Assembly: GCA_964349515.1 (NCBI GenBank)
Contig: CAYGHG010000102.1
Location: forward strand, 1 to 9,336
Source: CAYGHG01 sp964349515
GTDB taxonomy: Bacteria; Oederibacteriota; PGYV01; CAYGHG01
Reading direction: 5' to 3'
Length of the DNA stretch: 9,336 nt
Positions 7,501-9,336 of this stretch are shown here, piece by piece; position 1 is the first letter of the stretch; every line of letters starts with the position of its first letter. A program made the translations under genes and the position numbers. The notes below the pieces were generated by a model. The model searched no databases. It was not told the DNA's origin and saw only the letters and a program-made list of their open reading frames with translations.

Positions 7501-7667
7501 GCGCCGGGATATGAAGTGTTGATACGGACAAAATCCATTACTATATTGGGCATATCTTCTTTTTTAAGCTGCCCAACAAACAAAAATGCGGCGATAATTG
7601 TGCCAAAAAAAATAAGGTTGCCGAGTATCTTTCTCTCTGCGAAATACCTGACTAATCTTTCAATCAT
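4491..7667 (-). CDS. RND-family efflux transporter permease (AcrB/MdtB-like)
   Basis: At 1058 aa it is full length for the ACR_tran family of proton-driven trimeric exporters in the inner membrane. TM1 is about 13-32, followed by a periplasmic porter domain with NTSYPGASPEEVEYFVTREIED (50-71), TM2-6 at about 337-490, a second periplasmic half (565-875), and TM8-12 at about 880-1036. Proton-relay residues Asp407 and Asp408 are present in TM4 (VMGMIVDDAIIVAENISR), even at the E. coli AcrB positions. The TM10 Lys of AcrB (K940) is replaced by Asn in GVVINNSIVMLV (Asn947/948), as in some other RND clades. The substrate is unknown: drugs, lipids or other amphiphiles are all possible. The ATG at 7667 has a GGGGA only 3 nt upstream, a tight spacing; the N-terminus aligns with the family. 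The gene precedes and overlaps the TolC-type channel, but no membrane-fusion (adaptor) gene is in the window. Confidence 0.94.
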   Translation of the reverse strand: MIERLVRYFAERKILGNLIFFGTIIAAFLFVGQLKKEDMPNIVMDFVRINTSYPGASPEEVEYFVTREIEDRVKGIDGIGKVNSTSAAGSSSVRVELLPEADRETVINEIRTAVSDARLPSEVIDDPHVREFKASMRSIISIGLFFKNVHLLDDDSRRELQKYSLLLEEGFLNLKEINSVNRGFYRAPEINIEAYPEKMREYNIPLSKIMTEVSSANVRIPAGSLEDDLESRVTLASELDSSGKLKDVIVQAGFEGQKVSLGSIADVRETFKREKTIQKINGREGVLLTVVKNGASGILESTDAVNSHLKKFSSTVLKDTNIEAIALNDNSYDVRNRLAIIFSNGAIGMALILTALLLVLNRRTAFWVAVGIPFTFAFTIVAAYVFGYTINNITLAAVIIVMGMIVDDAIIVAENISRSRSQGVEFGEAAVTGTAYVFKPVFAGVITTCIAFIPFFMFEGRFGKMLEYLPPIVFMMLGASLLESLFILPGHMNMRLPKWMASIAGMFKKSKTIRKVKEERAKHWFINVEEHYGKFLEKMLNSKYLVFAGAVILLIGAFTVLNMKMKFVMFPNEETRTITLIGEAKPGTLSADTAALTTKLEQVFSEYLGREVIGYRTEIARSRWRAAEEHKFSIRVEIVPREKRKKTLNGLIAEWEKAFIPYKEDFVKLNFSRSWFGQDSGTPIVIQVRENNEKTREAACAMILAKLNEMPSLENAEVDRVIMTPEFKIEIDRDRAAKLGVTADNVRRTLRAAVEGAILYEIKGETETIRVRATIPPGEKSSIESILSMPVENRGNYLVPLRNVVKVERTRTPAQIEREDFKRITNVYSGIKAKSGRTPLDIAQELEETVFPLVMEKFPSVSLAFDGEVRESRESGRNFLTAIIITIAIIYIVLTLLFGSFTKPLIIMFTIPFGVVGVIFAFLIHGKFIFGFFSVIGVIGLLGVVINNSIVMLVKLDREYDRCHHREMSDRQIANIAKTRLQAVMLTTVTTVVALFPTAYGVAGFDAMLAEMMLAMGWGLLFGTIITLVLVPCVYGAVRDWQHHVKHKEAGGNKCVEN

Positions 7668-7775
7668 ATTTCCCCGATTCTTATATGTTTAGAGCATGAA
7701 TTAGACGCCCGTGCCGCCTTCTTTTGTTCCCGTGTTTAAGCCGCAATGATATGTATTGCCCCCCCTTATTGCAGC

Positions 7776-9152
7776 TTATAACTTGTCCTTACCGCATCCC
7801 GGGTCCACGTCATATACCGTAATCTGCCCTGTTATGCCCTTTACCTCAACTGTTTTTGCATCCGCGCATTTAATCTCATCTTTTACAAGCGCATATGTTG
7901 AGTGGCTGATTGTTATCATTCCTGCTTCACATATTTTCTCAAGCCTGGCGGCTATGTTTACCTGCGTGCCTATGGCGGTGTATGACTGCCTCTCAGGAGA
8001 GCCGAAATTTCCCACTACGCACTCGCCGGTATTTATGCCGATTCTTATGCTAAACGGCCTCTCTATGCCTTCGTCATACCACTTCTGCCTGAGAACGCTC
8101 ATCCTGTTCTGCATCTCTATTGCCATTTTTAAACAGCGCAAAGCGTGGTCACTGTCGTTTGTTTTGGAAGGCGCGCCGAAAAATATCATGATGGCGTCAC
8201 CTACGAACTTATCCACCGTGGCACCGTATTTTCTTGCTATTTTTAACATTTCCGTCATGTACTCGTTTAAAATTCTGGCAAGGTCCTCAGGCGGAAGCGA
8301 ATCACTGGTTTTCGTGAAATCCTTAATATCAGAGAAAAAAACTGTTATCTTGGTTTTTTCTGTTTTATTTGACAAAAGTTTTCCGGTCAGAATGCTGTCC
8401 ACAACTTCAGGCGGCAGATAGCGTGTCAGCTGCTCGCTCCTTATCAGTGTTTCAAGCTGCGCCTGTACTATGTTCTCCAGTTCCAGGCTTTTCCCTTCAA
8501 GTTCCGAACTTAAACTCTGCAGCATCTCTTTCTGGAAAAAAATCTGCCGTGTATTTTTTCCCCTGTGATACGCGGTAAACAGGGCTATGACAACAGCAGC
8601 CGAGTTGACTATCAGCATTTCCAAATCGGCGCCCTGCTCGGGTTTAAAGGCAAGCGAGCCTGCTATCATGAAAACCGCGGAAATTGCCATCAGCAGCCCC
8701 AGTTTCTTAAACGGCACGCTGATAAGCAGCGCGGCCAGAATCAGCGCCACAACATACTGTACAGAGGGCCTGCCTGCAGCCTGCGACTGAAGCGTTGTTG
8801 CCATTCCGTAAAAAAGTATTATGACTGCATTGGCATAGAGGTAAAATACGTGGTTGTTGTTTATTTCGTCTTCGTTTCTGGGCCTGTGAAAGAGATAAAA
8901 CGCGGTCAGAGAGGCGATCAGCCCCACCTGAAGCCAGTCGTACCACGCGGTAAATACATTCATCCCCTTTACGTTATCTGCGAGTATTACGGACAAAGCT
9001 ATGGAAAAAGCAATGAACACCTGCACCATGGCGAGGTAGCGTATGTTGGAGAATACCGCATGTTTTCTGTATTTTTTTTCGTCATCTTTAGTGGCTTCCT
9101 TTTCGAGCCCCTTCCACGAAAAGCTGTCCGGGTTGTAGTACATATCTATCAT
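7776..9152 (-). CDS. Six-TM membrane-anchored class III adenylate cyclase
   Basis: The 458-aa protein makes cAMP from ATP at the inner membrane. A soluble start (1-34) precedes six TM helices (about 35-57, 71-89, 102-122, 131-148, 150-170, 177-196), probably a sensor or anchor; no known MASE or CHASE name can be assigned by eye. A coiled-coil-like linker (205-240) leads to RYLPPEVVDSIL (244-255), usual at the entry of these catalytic domains. The cyclase domain is 265-447. Metal-binding Asp275 (FFSDIKDFT) and Asp319 (FVGDAIMIFFG), adenine-selecting Lys315 and Thr392 (YTAIG, the Lys/Thr pair of class IIIb), and transition-state Asn399 and Arg403 (QVNIAAR) are all present, so it should be active on ATP. 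The ATG at 9152 has AGGCGG 7 nt upstream, better than the in-frame ATG at 9143. A 108-nt gap separates it from the efflux pump gene; cotranscription is possible but not shown. Confidence 0.92.
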   Translation of the reverse strand: MIDMYYNPDSFSWKGLEKEATKDDEKKYRKHAVFSNIRYLAMVQVFIAFSIALSVILADNVKGMNVFTAWYDWLQVGLIASLTAFYLFHRPRNEDEINNNHVFYLYANAVIILFYGMATTLQSQAAGRPSVQYVVALILAALLISVPFKKLGLLMAISAVFMIAGSLAFKPEQGADLEMLIVNSAAVVIALFTAYHRGKNTRQIFFQKEMLQSLSSELEGKSLELENIVQAQLETLIRSEQLTRYLPPEVVDSILTGKLLSNKTEKTKITVFFSDIKDFTKTSDSLPPEDLARILNEYMTEMLKIARKYGATVDKFVGDAIMIFFGAPSKTNDSDHALRCLKMAIEMQNRMSVLRQKWYDEGIERPFSIRIGINTGECVVGNFGSPERQSYTAIGTQVNIAARLEKICEAGMITISHSTYALVKDEIKCADAKTVEVKGITGQITVYDVDPGCGKDKL

Positions 9153-9159
9153 AATAATA

Positions 9160-9165
9160 CCGCCT
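9160..9165 (-). promoter_or_regulatory. Ribosome-binding site of the adenylate cyclase
   Basis: The minus strand reads AGGCGG, 7 nt before the ATG at 9152. This fixes that ATG as the start over the one three codons downstream. CTGAT (9164-9168) can pair with ATCAG (9180-9184), a short stem that would partly cover this site; its significance is unclear. Confidence 0.6.
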
Positions 9166-9188
9166 GATTATTTTTTTGTATCAGAAAT

Positions 9189-9197
9189 ACTATACCA
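9189..9197 (-). promoter_or_regulatory. Extended -10 promoter candidate for the adenylate cyclase
   Basis: The minus strand reads TGGTATAGT, an extended -10 (TGnTATAnT). No convincing -35 lies at 16-18 nt, as is usual for extended -10 promoters. Initiation near 9182 would give a 30-nt leader containing the AGGCGG ribosome site. No CRP-type dyad was seen nearby. Confidence 0.35.
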
Positions 9198-9234
9198 TTA
9201 CCGCTGTCATTTGGAATGTTTTTTTAAGGTTAAT

Positions 9235-9248
9235 TTCTGATTACAGAA
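9235..9248. promoter_or_regulatory. Short inverted repeat upstream of the cyclase promoter
   Basis: TTCTG (9235-9239), ATTA and CAGAA (9244-9248) form a perfect 5-4-5 dyad about 40-60 nt upstream of the predicted cyclase transcription start, a possible regulator site. A 5-bp dyad in AT-rich DNA can arise by chance, and it lies directly beside the right repeat copy, so it may belong to that element instead. Confidence 0.2.
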
Positions 9249-9255
9249 CAACTTA

Positions 9256-9336
9256 AAATTTGCAATCTACAAGATGAGAGAAAAAAACACAGGCATGTAT
9301 GTTTAACTTTTGTCTTTTGGCTTCTTGGCTTTCTTA
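9256..9336. repeat. Right copy of AT-rich direct repeat (may continue past window)
   Basis: Same orientation as 22-106. The differences are six substitutions, a missing 3-nt AAC-type insertion in the A-run and one T fewer after catgtatg. The match is still unbroken at the last base of the window (ttctta), so the true end of the repeat is not known here; in the left copy the sequence continues with tgggttatggcttaatg. The copy lies upstream of the cyclase gene, outside all coding sequence. Confidence 0.7.

Noticed and set aside
7743..7759. GCAAT-N7-ATTGC dyad in the gap between cyclase and pump genes as a terminator or operator
   Set aside because: The stem is only 5 bp with no T-run following, and it does not overlap a convincing promoter; chance is sufficient.
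7668..7775. Separate promoter for the RND/TolC operon
   Set aside because: TATAAG near the pump start has no -35 at proper spacing; not strong enough to call, so cotranscription with the cyclase remains open.
1..9336. Transfer, mobile or defence island
   Set aside because: No integrase, transposase, tRNA, toxin-antitoxin or defence domain is seen, and codon and base use look even across the seven genes; the only hint is the bracketing repeat.

Overview
The window is a 9.3 kb piece of bacterial chromosome with moderate GC. It carries seven protein-coding genes, all on the minus strand, so transcription runs from the right end to the left. Signal peptides, a lipobox, a TolC-type outer-membrane channel, an RND pump and a small barrel-like protein with a C-terminal Phe show a Gram-negative (diderm) cell. 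The AT-rich intergenic repeats and unfamiliar hypotheticals would suit an uncultured lineage, but the sequence alone does not name a phylum. There are no RNA genes, CRISPR arrays, transposases or phage genes that I can support.

In transcription order: (1) 9152-7776 is a six-TM class III adenylate cyclase with all catalytic residues, preceded by a likely extended -10 promoter. (2) 7667-4491 and 4506-3160 are an overlapping RND efflux pump and TolC-type channel pair, with no periplasmic adaptor gene on either side. (3) 3159-2978 is a regulatory gap holding a GC-rich hairpin repeat, a perfect 7-4-7 inverted repeat and an exact TATAAT placed so close to the next ATG that the transcript may be leaderless. 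(4) 2977-2624 is a small membrane protein, followed 16 nt later by a class I SAM-dependent methyltransferase (2607-2002, TTG start). (5) 1945-1106 is a PDZ-domain lipoprotein with its own likely promoter, tightly coupled to 1100-198, an exported protein with an SH3-like domain and a probable outer-membrane barrel. The lipoprotein's stop codon forms part of the Shine-Dalgarno sequence of the next gene. (6) 197-1 holds a GC-rich hairpin element and an AT-rich repeat.

The most unusual large-scale feature is that the AT-rich sequence near the left end (about 22-106) recurs in the same orientation at the right end (about 9256-9336, possibly continuing outside). The two copies bracket all seven genes. 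They are probably members of a dispersed intergenic repeat family, but a recombination or mobilisation role cannot be excluded.

The genes form a cell-envelope neighbourhood: cAMP signalling at the inner membrane, tripartite-type export, and envelope lipoprotein/barrel proteins. No defence system, biosynthetic cluster or other recognisable novel system is visible. The best leads are the adaptor-less RND/TolC pair, the leaderless small-protein/methyltransferase pair with its palindromic operator candidate, the PDZ-lipoprotein/barrel couple and the bracketing repeat.
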